Below are positions 34,389 to 43,542 of a stretch of 64,000 nucleotides of DNA, in pieces. Within the stretch, counting starts at the first letter, position 1. Each line of letters opens with the position of its first letter. The stretch is from Empedobacter stercoris (lineage in GTDB: Bacteria; Bacteroidota; Bacteroidia; Flavobacteriales; Weeksellaceae): positions 52,479-116,478 of the forward strand of contig NZ_JACXZC010000007.1 of the NCBI RefSeq assembly GCF_020281205.1, written 5' to 3'. The translations under genes were made by a program, and so were the position numbers. The notes beneath the pieces are model-generated. The model was not told the origin of the DNA, did not search any database, and saw only the letters and a list, made by a program, of their open reading frames with translations.

Positions 34389-34959
34389 TGAATTACAAAA
34401 ACAATGGGATAATCAGTCTTCAGAAGATGTGAAGATTAATCCTGATCTTGAGCTGAATCAAAAAGCAAATACAGTTATTGATAAGGTAAGAAAAACGTTG
34501 AAAAAAGATTTCTTTTTTCAGCTAACGAATTTTCCATTGTTATTAATTTATCCATATATATTTGGATTAAATACGCCTTTGATTTGGTTTATCATATTGT
34601 GTTATATAATTATTATGATATTACCTCTTAAAAATCTCATTAAATTTTATAATTCTTCTTACCGATTAGAATATAATTCTTTGAAAAATATCAATTGGTT
34701 TTATTATAATTTTAAATTTTCTATTGAAATTTTTAAATTATATACGAATGTTGTTACAGTATTAGTCATCATGTTTATTGGAATTACATTCTATGAAAAG
34801 TATTCTGAAAAAGATCTAAAATTTATTTTAATTTTTTCTATTATTTTTATCCCAACATATATTATTTCTTGTATCTGGATGCTAAAATGGTGGATAAATA
34901 AACTGTATAAAAAACCGTTGTTAGAATTAGAAAATATTTTAAACCAATTAGAAGAGTAG
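34378..34959 (+). CDS. Membrane protein, possible anti-sigma partner of the ECF sigma factor
   Basis: A 193-residue protein with a soluble N-terminal part of about 45 residues (MNFDELQKQWDNQSSEDVKI...) followed by four hydrophobic helices in two hairpins. The 11-base overlap with the sigma-factor gene implies translational coupling. Membrane partners next to ECF sigma factors are often anti-sigma factors whose cytoplasmic N-terminus binds the sigma factor; here no known anti-sigma domain (zinc-binding HxxxCxxC) is seen, so the role is inferred from position. A terminator overlaps its stop codon. Confidence 0.75.
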   Translation: MNFDELQKQWDNQSSEDVKINPDLELNQKANTVIDKVRKTLKKDFFFQLTNFPLLLIYPYIFGLNTPLIWFIILCYIIIMILPLKNLIKFYNSSYRLEYNSLKNINWFYYNFKFSIEIFKLYTNVVTVLVIMFIGITFYEKYSEKDLKFILIFSIIFIPTYIISCIWMLKWWINKLYKKPLLELENILNQLEE

Positions 34960-34980
34960 CGATATGTTACTCTTTTTTTT
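34952..34980 (+). terminator. Terminator overlapping the stop of the sigma-partner gene
   Basis: Stem AAGAGTA/TACTCTT, nine-base loop, long T tract. Confidence 0.75.
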
Positions 34981-35081
34981 GTTAATGTAATACTTTAAAC
35001 TTTAACATGTTATTGTGTAACCTTTGGGAGTTTTGAACATCTATATTTTATAAAATTGATAATAATTTAAAAACCAAATAG

Positions 35082-35708
35082 ATGACAAAAATTTACTTCC
35101 TTATTTTATGTTTTATAACGTCTGCAAATGCACAAGATTATAAAAAAGATACGATAGAATTGCACGAAACGATTTTGTATGATAAATCTAAGTTTAAATT
35201 AAAAAGAGTTGGACCAGATACTAAGACTAAGACTGTACAAGTTGGTTTGAATTCGGATATGAATTTAAAAAAAGATTCTTTACCAAAATATATAAAAGAA
35301 ATTGCTATCCCAATAAGTGCACCTAATAAAGAATTCACTTTTCAACGAATAAATTTTAATTTCAGTTACCCATTAAAAGTTGATTCTGTTATTGTAAAAG
35401 TAGATTTATTTAGTGATTTAGATAATCGTCCAGATAAAACGATATTAGAAAATCCTTTTAATATTGTAGTTAAAAAAGGAAGTCAGCAGGATGATATTTT
35501 TACTTATGATTTGAGAGATTATAATATTAAACATAAAGGAAATTTCTACATAAAAGTAGAATTGTTAACAAAACTTGAGTCACCAATATATCTTAGCGCA
35601 GCGTTGTTAGCAAAATGTTTGTACAAAACTAAAGATTCGGATAAATGGCAGAAAACACCATTAGGAATTACGCCTGCAATCAATGCTGATATTTTGATAA
35701 AAAGATAA
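35082..35708 (+). CDS. Hypothetical exported protein
   Basis: Not recognised. The 208-residue protein has a signal peptide (MTKIYFLILCFITSANAQ) and a largely beta-strand mature part with segments FQRINFNFSYPLKVDSVIVKVDLF (split) and GNFYIKVELLTKLESPIYLSAA. The pattern resembles secreted proteins that form an immunoglobulin-like sandwich. It stands alone between two terminators and nothing near it suggests a partner. A single cysteine pair is absent, so no disulfide is expected. Confidence 0.7.
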   Translation: MTKIYFLILCFITSANAQDYKKDTIELHETILYDKSKFKLKRVGPDTKTKTVQVGLNSDMNLKKDSLPKYIKEIAIPISAPNKEFTFQRINFNFSYPLKVDSVIVKVDLFSDLDNRPDKTILENPFNIVVKKGSQQDDIFTYDLRDYNIKHKGNFYIKVELLTKLESPIYLSAALLAKCLYKTKDSDKWQKTPLGITPAINADILIKR

Positions 35709-35735
35709 AAGAGCTGAAAAGCTCTTTTATTATCG
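35707..35735. terminator. Bidirectional terminator with GAAA tetraloop
   Basis: Perfect 9-bp stem AAAAGAGCT/AGCTCTTTT closed by GAAA, between convergent genes. Confidence 0.9.
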
Positions 35736-36305
35736 TGGTGTTCCCCAACCCCAAGGAGCGGGTGGTGTTTCAATTTCATTTGTTAAATCGAAGTAAACGT
35801 TAAATGGTACTTTAGAACCAGGTTTTTGCAAATTGTAACTAAAAGTTTTGTCATCAAGTGTTATCCACCAAATATTTGTTGAAGCATAATCTATAAGACT
35901 TGCTGTTTCTTGGTCGGCAGGAAACATCTGGAAATCTTTAAAACCATAATTGGTATTTGTTCCACCATAAAAAGTTACCGACTCTGAAGTTCCATTTTCG
36001 TGACGATGATCGTGTTTTAGCGTGATGACTCCATCTTTTTTAGTCAAAATCCATGTACGTGAATAATTATCACCCACATTGAACGGAATTTTTATTTCGT
36101 TTTCTGAACAGCTTTTAACATGCATCGTTAATTTTTTACCAGCAAAATCATCACGTTTTATGTGTTCAGCTAATTTTCCTTCGTAGGCTTTACCGCAATG
36201 TTTTTTGAGGTTTTTCCAAAATATTTCCGAAGGTTTATCTGTTTGTGCAAAAAGTGAAGTGCCTCCAATTAATACAAATCCAAGCTGTATGTATTTTTTA
36301 ATCAT
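35730..36305 (-). CDS. Hypothetical exported protein
   Basis: Not recognised with confidence. The 191-residue protein has a signal peptide (MIKKYIQLGFVLIGGTSLFAQ), a helical start with FWKNLKKHCGKAYEGKL, a conserved-looking core with SRTWILTKKDGVITLKHDHRHENG (split) and a C-terminus ending in PPAPWGWGTPR. Two cysteines (in KKHCGKAY and VKSCSEN) could form a disulfide in the periplasm. The histidine-rich KHDHRHEDG-like stretch could bind metal but this is not proven. I recall homologues annotated only as hypothetical in other Flavobacteriia. Confidence 0.75.
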   Translation of the reverse strand: MIKKYIQLGFVLIGGTSLFAQTDKPSEIFWKNLKKHCGKAYEGKLAEHIKRDDFAGKKLTMHVKSCSENEIKIPFNVGDNYSRTWILTKKDGVITLKHDHRHENGTSESVTFYGGTNTNYGFKDFQMFPADQETASLIDYASTNIWWITLDDKTFSYNLQKPGSKVPFNVYFDLTNEIETPPAPWGWGTPR

Positions 36306-36384
36306 AATCAGTAATAAAAACTATTCAATAATATTTTAAAGATAATCTTTTTAGAATTAATTGTTGAGCTTAATTTTCTATGCA

Positions 36385-36416
36385 TAAAAAAGCCCTCGCT
36401 TGTTCAGGGCGAGGGC
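36385..36416 (-). terminator. Rho-independent terminator of ahcY
   Basis: GC-rich stem GCCCTCGC/GCGAGGGC at 36392-36416, with an A tract on its left that becomes the T tract for leftward transcription. Confidence 0.92.
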
Positions 36417-36466
36417 ATATAGTTAAGTGTGTTATTTCTTCAAATAAAAATCTAAATTAAAATTAA

Positions 36467-37780
36467 TTAATATCTATAATATTCTGGTTTATATGGTCCT
36501 TCAACCGTTACACCAATGTATTCTGCTTGTTCTTGAGATAAAACTTCTAATTCTACTCCTAATTTAGCTAAATGTAATTCTGCAACTTTTTCATCTAAAT
36601 GCTTCGGTAAAGTGTATACTTCATTTTTGTAAGCTGATGAATTTGTCCACAATTCGATTTGAGCTAAAGTTTGGTTAGAGAAAGAGTTTGACATCACAAA
36701 AGAAGGGTGTCCTGTTGCACAACCTAGGTTAACTAAACGTCCTTCAGCCAAAATGATGATGTCATTTCCGTTGATGTTGTATTTGTCAACTTGTGGTTTA
36801 ATTTCTTCTTTCGTGTTTCCGTAGTTTCCGTTTAACCAAGCCATATCGATTTCGTTATCGAAGTGACCAATGTTACACACAACTACTTTGTCTTTCATTT
36901 TCTCGAAATGTTCTGCACGTACAATTCCAAAGTTACCAGTAGTTGTAATTACAATATCAGCGTTTGCAACAACTGTATCTAATTTTTTTACTTCGTAACC
37001 TTCCATAGATGCTTGTAAAGCACAAATAGGGTCGATTTCAGTTACTGTAACAATTGCTCCAGCACCACGGAAAGAAGCCGCTGTACCTTTACCAACATCA
37101 CCATATCCACAAACTACAACACGTTTACCAGCGATCATCAAGTCAGTAGCACGTTTGATAGCATCTACTGCAGATTCGCGACATCCATATTTGTTGTCGA
37201 ATTTAGATTTTGTTACAGAATCATTTACGTTAATTGCAGGCATAGGCAATGTACCTTTTTCCACTCTTTCGTAAAGACGGTGTACACCTGTAGTTGTTTC
37301 TTCTGATAATCCTTTGATCTCAGCAACCAATTCTGGGTAACGATCAATCACCATATTCGTTAAATCTCCACCATCATCCAAAATCATGTTTAATGGTTTG
37401 CGATCTTCTCCGAAAAATAATGTTTGCTCGATACACCAATCGAATTCCTCTTCGTTCATCCCTTTCCAAGCATACACAGGAATACCAGCAGCAGCAATTG
37501 CAGCAGCAGCATGATCTTGTGTAGAGAAAATATTACATGACGACCATGTAACATCAGCTCCTAAAGCAACCAACGTTTCGATCAATACTGCAGTTTGGAT
37601 TGTCATATGCAGACAACCCGCAATGCGAGCACCTTTCAAAGGTTGAGCAGCTTTATACTCTTCACGGATAGCCATTAACCCTGGCATTTCAGCCTCAGCC
37701 AACGTAATTTCCTTTCTTCCCCACTCAGCTAAAGAAATATCTTTAACTTTGTATGGAATGTATTGCGTTTTTGTATCCAT
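36467..37780 (-). CDS. ahcY: Adenosylhomocysteinase
   Basis: Hydrolyses S-adenosylhomocysteine to adenosine and homocysteine in the activated methyl cycle, with a tightly bound NAD. The 437-residue protein has the substrate-binding [15 protein letters not shown] and [16 protein letters not shown] blocks, DDGGDLTNM, the NAD-binding [18 protein letters not shown], and the C-terminal [14 protein letters not shown] and YKPEYYRY (K-x-x-Y-Y-R-Y) tail. I chose the ATG at 37780 over the TTG one codon before it. Promoter box at 37825-37832. Confidence 0.97.
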   Translation of the reverse strand: MDTKTQYIPYKVKDISLAEWGRKEITLAEAEMPGLMAIREEYKAAQPLKGARIAGCLHMTIQTAVLIETLVALGADVTWSSCNIFSTQDHAAAAIAAAGIPVYAWKGMNEEEFDWCIEQTLFFGEDRKPLNMILDDGGDLTNMVIDRYPELVAEIKGLSEETTTGVHRLYERVEKGTLPMPAINVNDSVTKSKFDNKYGCRESAVDAIKRATDLMIAGKRVVVCGYGDVGKGTAASFRGAGAIVTVTEIDPICALQASMEGYEVKKLDTVVANADIVITTTGNFGIVRAEHFEKMKDKVVVCNIGHFDNEIDMAWLNGNYGNTKEEIKPQVDKYNINGNDIIILAEGRLVNLGCATGHPSFVMSNSFSNQTLAQIELWTNSSAYKNEVYTLPKHLDEKVAELHLAKLGVELEVLSQEQAEYIGVTVEGPYKPEYYRY

Positions 37781-37824
37781 CAATTGATATATTTAACTAA
37801 CTTTTTTTTAAAGTTTATAAGGAA

Positions 37825-37832
37825 CAAATTTA
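37825..37832 (-). promoter_or_regulatory. -7 promoter box of ahcY
   Basis: Minus strand TAAATTTG, an exact TAnnTTTG match, 44 bases before the ahcY ATG. No SAH riboswitch-like structure was noticed in this leader. Confidence 0.5.
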
Positions 37833-37854
37833 CAAACAAATTTCGATTAATAAA

Positions 37855-38484
37855 ATGCCCGTTATCGATTATATTAACGATTTTAAACATACCCGTATAA
37901 TCACGTGGGAAGTCACAGAATCGGATGAAGAATTATTAGAATATCTTCAATTAGAGGATTATAGAAGAGAAAAATATACGAATCTACGACCTAAGCAAGC
38001 TCGGGAATATCTTGGCTTGCGCGCTTGTCTAAAGAAATTGGACTTGGATTACGATGTAAATTACGATGAACGTGGAAAACCTTTTTTACCGACTAACAAA
38101 GAAATTTCGATCACACATTCGTACGGCTTGGTTTCGGTTGGGGTGAGTGAATATAATATAGGAATTGATATTGAATTGGCACGTCCAAAAAAAATCTTGA
38201 ACATCAAACATAAATTTGCTCGTCCTGATGAAAGTTGTTGGATACCAAAAGATCATGAGATTGAATATCTGCATGTGATTTGGGGAATGAAAGAAGGTTT
38301 GTATAAACTGAATGGTGGAAATTTATGGAATTTTCTGAATCATTATCGCGTAGAAGAATTTGAATTAATAGAAAATAATCAAATTATTTGTTGGATTTCT
38401 GATGAGATAAAATCTCGAAAATACCATGCGTTTTATAAAATGATTGGAGAATATTATTTGGTTTGGGTGCTGGATTATGAATAA
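37855..38484 (+). CDS. 4'-phosphopantetheinyl transferase superfamily protein
   Basis: A 209-residue Sfp-type transferase that moves phosphopantetheine from CoA to a serine of carrier proteins. Motifs: ISITHSYGLVSVGV at about 84-97, GIDIELAR with the Mg-binding D105 and E107, and WGMKEGLYKLNG (W-x-x-KE-x-x-YK) at about 142-153. It is divergent from ahcY. The cell's fatty-acid carrier would normally be served by AcpS, so this one may serve as the main or a second transferase. No carrier-protein gene is nearby. Confidence 0.9.
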   Translation: MPVIDYINDFKHTRIITWEVTESDEELLEYLQLEDYRREKYTNLRPKQAREYLGLRACLKKLDLDYDVNYDERGKPFLPTNKEISITHSYGLVSVGVSEYNIGIDIELARPKKILNIKHKFARPDESCWIPKDHEIEYLHVIWGMKEGLYKLNGGNLWNFLNHYRVEEFELIENNQIICWISDEIKSRKYHAFYKMIGEYYLVWVLDYE

Positions 38485-38568
38485 ATCGAAATGCGAAATT
38501 AGAATTACGAATTATGAAACTCAAAAATTATTCTTACATTCTCAAATTAGCGAATTAACACATTAACC

Positions 38569-39255
38569 ATGAACGATTTTATTGATTATATTTTTGCGCC
38601 TTATAAAACGTATTCTTCGTTGAATATTTTGCTCGAAACTATTGCAACTCTATTTGGAATTATTTCAGTTTATTACACTTACAAACGTAATATATTGGTT
38701 TATCCGACCACTATTATTTCGACATTTATTTTTATCTATTTATTTTTTAATTGGGGATTGTATGGCGAAACAATAATCAATTTTTATTATACATCGATGG
38801 CAATATATGGTTGGATTTTGTGGCAAAAAAATCTTGAAGAAGATCATAAACATGTTGATGTTTCGTGGGCTTCGAAAAAAGAATATTTGTATGCAACGAT
38901 TTTGTTTGCATTGAGTTTTCTGTTTATTCTGACGATTTATTATTTCCGTCCAGTTATTCAGAATGGATTTGACACAAGTTTTATCAATCAATGTCAATTT
39001 CATTATACTCAAATAGATTTTATAGATGCATCGACAACAGCCATCTTTTTGATTGGGATGTGGATGATGGCAAGACGAAAAATTGATAATTGGTTTTTTT
39101 GGATAATTGGTGATTTGGTGATGATTCCACTGATGATTCATAAAGGAGCTGTGATTACATCATTTCAGTATATTGTTTTGTTAGTTTTATCGATTATTGG
39201 ACTTATTGATTGGATTAAATCTATTAAAAATTACCAAAAAATAGTGAGCGAGTAA
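38569..39255 (+). CDS. pnuC: PnuC-type nicotinamide riboside transporter
   Basis: A 228-residue inner-membrane facilitator of the PnuC/SWEET-like fold with seven predicted helices, importing nicotinamide riboside for NAD salvage. Conserved parts are YTYKRNILVYPTTIIST, LFFNWGLYGETIINFYY, YGWILWQKN and the C-terminal DLVMIPLMIHKGAVITSFQY block. No NAD+-sensing riboswitch was recognised in its 84-base leader, which is AT-rich. A thiamine- or riboflavin-specific member of the same family cannot be excluded because no such riboswitch or kinase gene flanks it. Confidence 0.88.
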   Translation: MNDFIDYIFAPYKTYSSLNILLETIATLFGIISVYYTYKRNILVYPTTIISTFIFIYLFFNWGLYGETIINFYYTSMAIYGWILWQKNLEEDHKHVDVSWASKKEYLYATILFALSFLFILTIYYFRPVIQNGFDTSFINQCQFHYTQIDFIDASTTAIFLIGMWMMARRKIDNWFFWIIGDLVMIPLMIHKGAVITSFQYIVLLVLSIIGLIDWIKSIKNYQKIVSE

Positions 39256-39315
39256 ATAAGTTTATTTTATTATTTTAGCATTAATTATTTATCAAAAATT
39301 TTACCTAAAAAAAAT

Positions 39316-40020
39316 ATGGAAGATCAACACGTATATCAACAAAACCAATTGGTTGCAGAAGCAACGAGTGCAGAAAGAGCAAATTTTTATAAACATACCT
39401 ATGGACATGTTGCAGGAGGAGTTTTAGTATTTGTATTAATCGAATCTTTGATGTTGAAATCAGAAGCTTTAGTCAGCTTTATGTTAAGTTTAACCTCAGG
39501 ATATCTTTGGTTAATTCTATTGGCTGGATTTATGGGAATTACTTGGGTCGCACAAAAAATGGCTTATGGTTCGATTTCTAAATCAAAACAATACTTAGGT
39601 TACTTATTGTATATAATTGCAGAAGCTTTAATTTTTGTTCCAATGCTTTACATCGCATTACATTATGGCGGAACATACGTTATAAAACAAGCGGCAGTTG
39701 TGACAGGAGGATTATTTGTAGGATTATCAGCTATCGTATTTTTTACAAAAGCAGATTTTTCTGTTTTAAAAGGAGCGTTAACAATTGGATTCTTCTTAGC
39801 AATTGGTTTGATAATTGCTGGGATGTTATTTGGGTTCGATTTAGGCTTATGGTTCTCAGTAGGAATGTGCGCATTAGCAGGTGGTGCAATATTATACAAT
39901 ACGCATCAACTAAAATATGAATTTGGAACACAACAATATGTTGCAGCAGCATTGTCGTTATTTGCATCATTAATGTTACTATTCTGGTATATTTTAAGAA
40001 TTTTTATGAGCAGAGATTAA
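39316..40020 (+). CDS. Bax inhibitor-1/YccA family membrane protein
   Basis: A 234-residue protein with seven transmembrane helices of the BI-1/TMBIM family. Conserved parts are NFYKHTYGHVAGGVLVFV near the start, SALYQAT-like loop replaced by YVIKQAAVVTGGLFVGLSAI, and the C-terminal ALSLFASLMLLFWYILRIFMSRD with the aspartate typical of the family's pH-sensing pair. Bacterial relatives include YccA, which inhibits FtsH, and the calcium-leak channel BsYetJ. Its role here is not known. Confidence 0.88.
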   Translation: MEDQHVYQQNQLVAEATSAERANFYKHTYGHVAGGVLVFVLIESLMLKSEALVSFMLSLTSGYLWLILLAGFMGITWVAQKMAYGSISKSKQYLGYLLYIIAEALIFVPMLYIALHYGGTYVIKQAAVVTGGLFVGLSAIVFFTKADFSVLKGALTIGFFLAIGLIIAGMLFGFDLGLWFSVGMCALAGGAILYNTHQLKYEFGTQQYVAAALSLFASLMLLFWYILRIFMSRD

Positions 40021-40090
40021 ACAGAAACAAACAATAAATTTGTATATTGAACCGTAGCATTTTTGTTACGGTTCTTTTTATTAAAATACT

Positions 40091-40807
40091 ATGACAAATA
40101 AAGAAAAAGAAGTAGATAGAATACAATCTCCGTTTCGACCAAAAGATTGGAACGAGATTAGAATAAATGACTCTTGGGCATTGTTCAAGATTATGGCAGA
40201 GTTTGTAAATGGTTATGAAGCCATGTCAAAAATTGGACCTTGTGTTTCTATTTTTGGTTCGGCACGTACATCAAAAGAAAATCATTATTATCAATTAGCA
40301 GAGGAAATTGCCTATCAATTAACTAAAATAGGTTTTGGTGTTATTACAGGAGGAGGACCTGCAATTATGGAAGCTGCAAATAAAGGTGCTCAAAAAGGAG
40401 GAGGCTCATCTGTTGGTTTAGGAATTACATTGCCTTTCGAGACAGAATTGAACAAATATATTGACCGTGAATATGAAATAAATTTTGATTATTTCTTTGC
40501 TCGAAAAGTGATGTTTGTAAAATATTCTCAAGGATTCATCGTAATGCCAGGAGGTTTCGGAACATTAGATGAACTGTTTGAAGCATTAACTTTAGTTCAG
40601 ACAAAGAAAACAGGTCGTTTCCCAATCGTTTTGGTTGGTACTGAATATTGGTCTGGATTATTTGATTGGATTAGAGATCGAGTGATTGCAGATGGTTATA
40701 TTTCTGAAACAGATTTAGATCTTTTCCGTTTAGTTGATACAGCAGAAGAGGCGGTTGGTCACATTCAGAATTTCTATGCAAAATATAATATCAAGCTTAA
40801 TTTTTAA
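40091..40807 (+). CDS. LOG-family (TIGR00730) Rossmann protein
   Basis: The 238-residue protein belongs to the LOG/lysine-decarboxylase-like family. The active-site motifs are GGGPAIMEAANKGA and PGGFGTLDELFEAL (PGGxGTxxE), with CVSIFGSART at the N-terminal Rossmann start. Characterised members release the base from nucleoside 5'-monophosphates, as in cytokinin activation or PpnN. The residues needed for that reaction are all present. Its stop codon lies inside a 56-base perfect palindrome that serves as terminator. Confidence 0.9.
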   Translation: MTNKEKEVDRIQSPFRPKDWNEIRINDSWALFKIMAEFVNGYEAMSKIGPCVSIFGSARTSKENHYYQLAEEIAYQLTKIGFGVITGGGPAIMEAANKGAQKGGGSSVGLGITLPFETELNKYIDREYEINFDYFFARKVMFVKYSQGFIVMPGGFGTLDELFEALTLVQTKKTGRFPIVLVGTEYWSGLFDWIRDRVIADGYISETDLDLFRLVDTAEEAVGHIQNFYAKYNIKLNF

Positions 40808-40855
40808 GCACAAAAAAACCTCATCAATTGATGAGGTTTTTTTGTGCTTAAAAAT
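40800..40855. terminator. 56-base perfect palindrome acting as bidirectional terminator
   Basis: Two 28-base arms without mismatch meet at CAATTG (40825-40830). Each arm contains AGCAC, a seven-A run and CCTCATCA. It includes the stop of the LOG gene and lies 22 bases from the end of the convergent SusE-like gene. Confidence 0.9.
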
Positions 40856-40876
40856 ATTTATTAATGTGAAAAAATA

Positions 40877-41905
40877 TTATTGTGCTTCTACGCTATATGT
40901 TTTTTTCGTAAAGTTTGCTATAATCTTGTATTTACCAGCTTTGATTTTGATATTATCTCCACCTTCTTTTAAAATACCTTCGATTCCAGAACCACCAAAA
41001 TTGACAGCATAATTAGGATCATTATTTAATCGAAATTTATATTCTCCATCTTTTAAAGTTGTTGTAATTACCCAAGAATCTAAAGTTCCATCGTAAGATA
41101 ATTTTTCATCTGGACCTTCCCATCCGTTTGCAGTCGCATCACCGACTAAACCCCATGAGTAATCTTCTAATTTATATGTAAGGTTAGTCAAATCAATCGT
41201 TACTTTATAAGTCCCAGCTTTTACAGCAATATCTTTACCGCCTTTTTCTAATTTACCATTTGCGCCACCGTAGTCCAATTCCCATTTATTATCTTGGCGG
41301 AATTTGATATCACCATCTTTTAAAGTTGTGTAAGCGACAAATACATTAGGAGTTTCTGTTTTCCAGAAAGGAACATCTGGTCCATCCCAACCATTAGGTG
41401 TTGCAGAACCAACGATACCCCAATTTGTAGATAAATCTGTAGGATAAGGTGTAACGTTTAACGAATAAACATTAGAAATTAATGGTTGAGAGCCAGGAGT
41501 TCCAACAGTTGAAACCACACGGAATTCTAATTCACCTTCTTTAAAAGGTTCTAAACCTAAATCTGTAGAAATTAAATTTAATTCTTTAACCGTTACATCA
41601 GCCGTTGTAGCGGATGTAGAAGTTACTGTTTTAGCATTTTCGAAATTGTTTCCTGCTAAATCAATTTCTAATTCATATTTAGGTGGAGTATTTACACCAT
41701 AATTAGCAGCAGACCATTTGAACGTCATCGCAGTTGAAGCCGCATTTTCTTCTAATAATACAATCGAATTAGATGCAGGTGCTTCTACTACAGGCGCTAC
41801 AAATGTTGAGGGATCTAATTGTATGATGTCTTCATCGTCATTACATGCGCTTAACGCAAAAACACTTGCACAAGCGAACGAAATATATTTTATAAAATTT
41901 TTCAT
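40877..41905 (-). CDS. SusE/SusF-like glucan-binding surface lipoprotein
   Basis: A 342-residue lipoprotein, signal ending ALSAC with acidic residues next (CNDDEDI), which resembles the export signal for surface lipoproteins in Bacteroidota. After an N-terminal SusE-type Ig-like domain (about 35-150) it has two tandem modules starting WGIVGSATPNGWDGPD and WGLVGDATANGWEGPD, each about 90 residues, similar to the starch-binding repeats of SusE and SusF. It probably helps hold maltodextrin on the cell surface for SusCD. It starts two bases after the susD stop and is the last gene of the leftward susC-susD-susE unit. Confidence 0.9.
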   Translation of the reverse strand: MKNFIKYISFACASVFALSACNDDEDIIQLDPSTFVAPVVEAPASNSIVLLEENAASTAMTFKWSAANYGVNTPPKYELEIDLAGNNFENAKTVTSTSATTADVTVKELNLISTDLGLEPFKEGELEFRVVSTVGTPGSQPLISNVYSLNVTPYPTDLSTNWGIVGSATPNGWDGPDVPFWKTETPNVFVAYTTLKDGDIKFRQDNKWELDYGGANGKLEKGGKDIAVKAGTYKVTIDLTNLTYKLEDYSWGLVGDATANGWEGPDEKLSYDGTLDSWVITTTLKDGEYKFRLNNDPNYAVNFGGSGIEGILKEGGDNIKIKAGKYKIIANFTKKTYSVEAQ

Positions 41906-41906
41906 C

Positions 41907-43532
41907 TTAGTAACCAGGATTTTGAGTTAAATTTTTGTTGATTGTAATTACATTAAATGGAATTGGATAAAGGCTTTTTGTTGCATCTACAGAAGTACCG
42001 TTTTGAACGCCCCCTTTCCAAGGCCAATTGTAATTATTTGTAAACTTACTGAAACGAATTAAATCCGTTCTACGCGTTCCTTCCCAATACAATTCTCTTG
42101 ATCTTTCAGCTAAAATGAAATCTAAGTTTAATTGTCCGTCAGTAATATTACCTGATGTATTTCCGTATGCACGAGTTCTTAATTGATTAACTAAATTCAA
42201 TGCAGTTGCACGATCACCACCAGTTCCTCCACGTAAAACAGCTTCAGCATAGTTTAAATAGATTTCAGCTAAACGAATAATAGGAACATCAGTATCAGCA
42301 AATACAGCAGAAGGATCATTTCCTGCTGTTCCATTTGATTTTATATTAGAGAATTTCTGAACTGCATATCCTTGAGCAAAAGTACTTACACTTTCAATTT
42401 CATAACTTTGTCCATCTGTAAAAAACATTGCACGTTTATCTTTCCATGCAATAGGATTTCCTTCGGAATTAGTTTCTGAAATAGAGTTTGAGAACTGGTT
42501 AACTAATGCTTTTGTTGAACGAATACCTCCCCAGCCTTCATTAACACCATAATTATCATGTTGCATTTTTCCTCCAATAGCTGCTTTAATCAAAAATGTT
42601 GACCCTCCATATGTTTTAGAATATTTTCCATCAAAATTTAAAACAAAAATAGCCTCTTCTTGCGCACCATTTGTATCATTGTCTCCAAGAAATAATTCAT
42701 CATATGCAGAACCATTTTTGTTAACATCATTTGTGTTAATTTTATAACCAGATTGTATTACCTGATTAGAATATGTGATAGCTTCTGTGTATTTTGCTTG
42801 ACCAATCCAAGTTTCTGCATTTAAATATAAACGAGATAATAACGCTTGTGCAGCTGTTTTATCTACTCGACTATATTCATTTGAGCGACTATTTACTAAG
42901 TCAGTATCAATTGCTTTTAACTCAGACTCGATGAAAGAAAATATTTCTTGACGATTACTCTGTGTTGGTAATTCTGATGTAATTTCTGTTACCAAAGGTA
43001 CGTTTCCATAAAAGTCCATTAAACTATAATAAGCATATGCTCTAATAAAACGTGCTTCAGCAATATACTGCTTAACTTCTTCAGATGTTTGAGCTAACGT
43101 TTCAGCATTCTTAATGTAGGAATTTGAAAATGAAACGGTTTGAGCTAATCTGTAATACATAGCCTCAACAAATGGGTTACTTGCACTCCAAGATATTGCA
43201 TGCATATCTGGAACACCAACATCTCCCCAACCAATAATGGCTTCGTCTGTAGGTAAAACATTTACATTAAATAATAAACGTGTATATTGAGAAGCTCCTT
43301 CATCTATCCCTGAAATATCACTATCTCCATCTGGACCTTTTTGACCAGTTAAAGCTAAAGAAGCGTACACTTTTGCTAAACCAGATTTAGCAGTTGCTGG
43401 ATCCTTAAAAACATCAAACTGTGTAAAAATATCTGGATCATTTGGTTTTAAATCCAAATCATCTTGACACGAAGAAATAGAGAATGCAAAAATTGCAGTT
43501 AATAAATATGTTGAAATTTTAAATTTTTTCAT
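41907..43532 (-). CDS. susD: SusD-like surface glycan-binding lipoprotein
   Basis: A RagB/SusD family protein (541 residues) that covers the SusC pore and binds the oligosaccharide. The start at 43532 gives MKKFKISTYLLTAIFAFSISSC with the lipid-bearing cysteine and then QDDLDL, an acidic surface-export signal; an earlier in-frame ATG at 43556 would overlap susC. Typical blocks are AEARFIRAYAYYSLMDFYGNVPLVT, IRLAEIYLNYAEAVLRGG and LAERSRELYWEGTRRTDLIRF (split). It lies 10 bases after susC. Maltodextrin specificity is inferred from the GH13/GH65/GH97 neighbours. Confidence 0.94.
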   Translation of the reverse strand: MKKFKISTYLLTAIFAFSISSCQDDLDLKPNDPDIFTQFDVFKDPATAKSGLAKVYASLALTGQKGPDGDSDISGIDEGASQYTRLLFNVNVLPTDEAIIGWGDVGVPDMHAISWSASNPFVEAMYYRLAQTVSFSNSYIKNAETLAQTSEEVKQYIAEARFIRAYAYYSLMDFYGNVPLVTEITSELPTQSNRQEIFSFIESELKAIDTDLVNSRSNEYSRVDKTAAQALLSRLYLNAETWIGQAKYTEAITYSNQVIQSGYKINTNDVNKNGSAYDELFLGDNDTNGAQEEAIFVLNFDGKYSKTYGGSTFLIKAAIGGKMQHDNYGVNEGWGGIRSTKALVNQFSNSISETNSEGNPIAWKDKRAMFFTDGQSYEIESVSTFAQGYAVQKFSNIKSNGTAGNDPSAVFADTDVPIIRLAEIYLNYAEAVLRGGTGGDRATALNLVNQLRTRAYGNTSGNITDGQLNLDFILAERSRELYWEGTRRTDLIRFSKFTNNYNWPWKGGVQNGTSVDATKSLYPIPFNVITINKNLTQNPGY

Positions 43533-43542
43533 TGTTGTTTTC

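Noticed and set aside
37784..37854. Possible SAH or SAM riboswitch before ahcY
   Set aside because: The leader is short and AT-rich and I found no conserved pairing of either class.
40734..41012. Plus-strand frame across the 56-base palindrome into the SusE-like gene
   Set aside because: It starts inside the LOG-family gene in another frame and reads through a terminator; no similarity was recognised.
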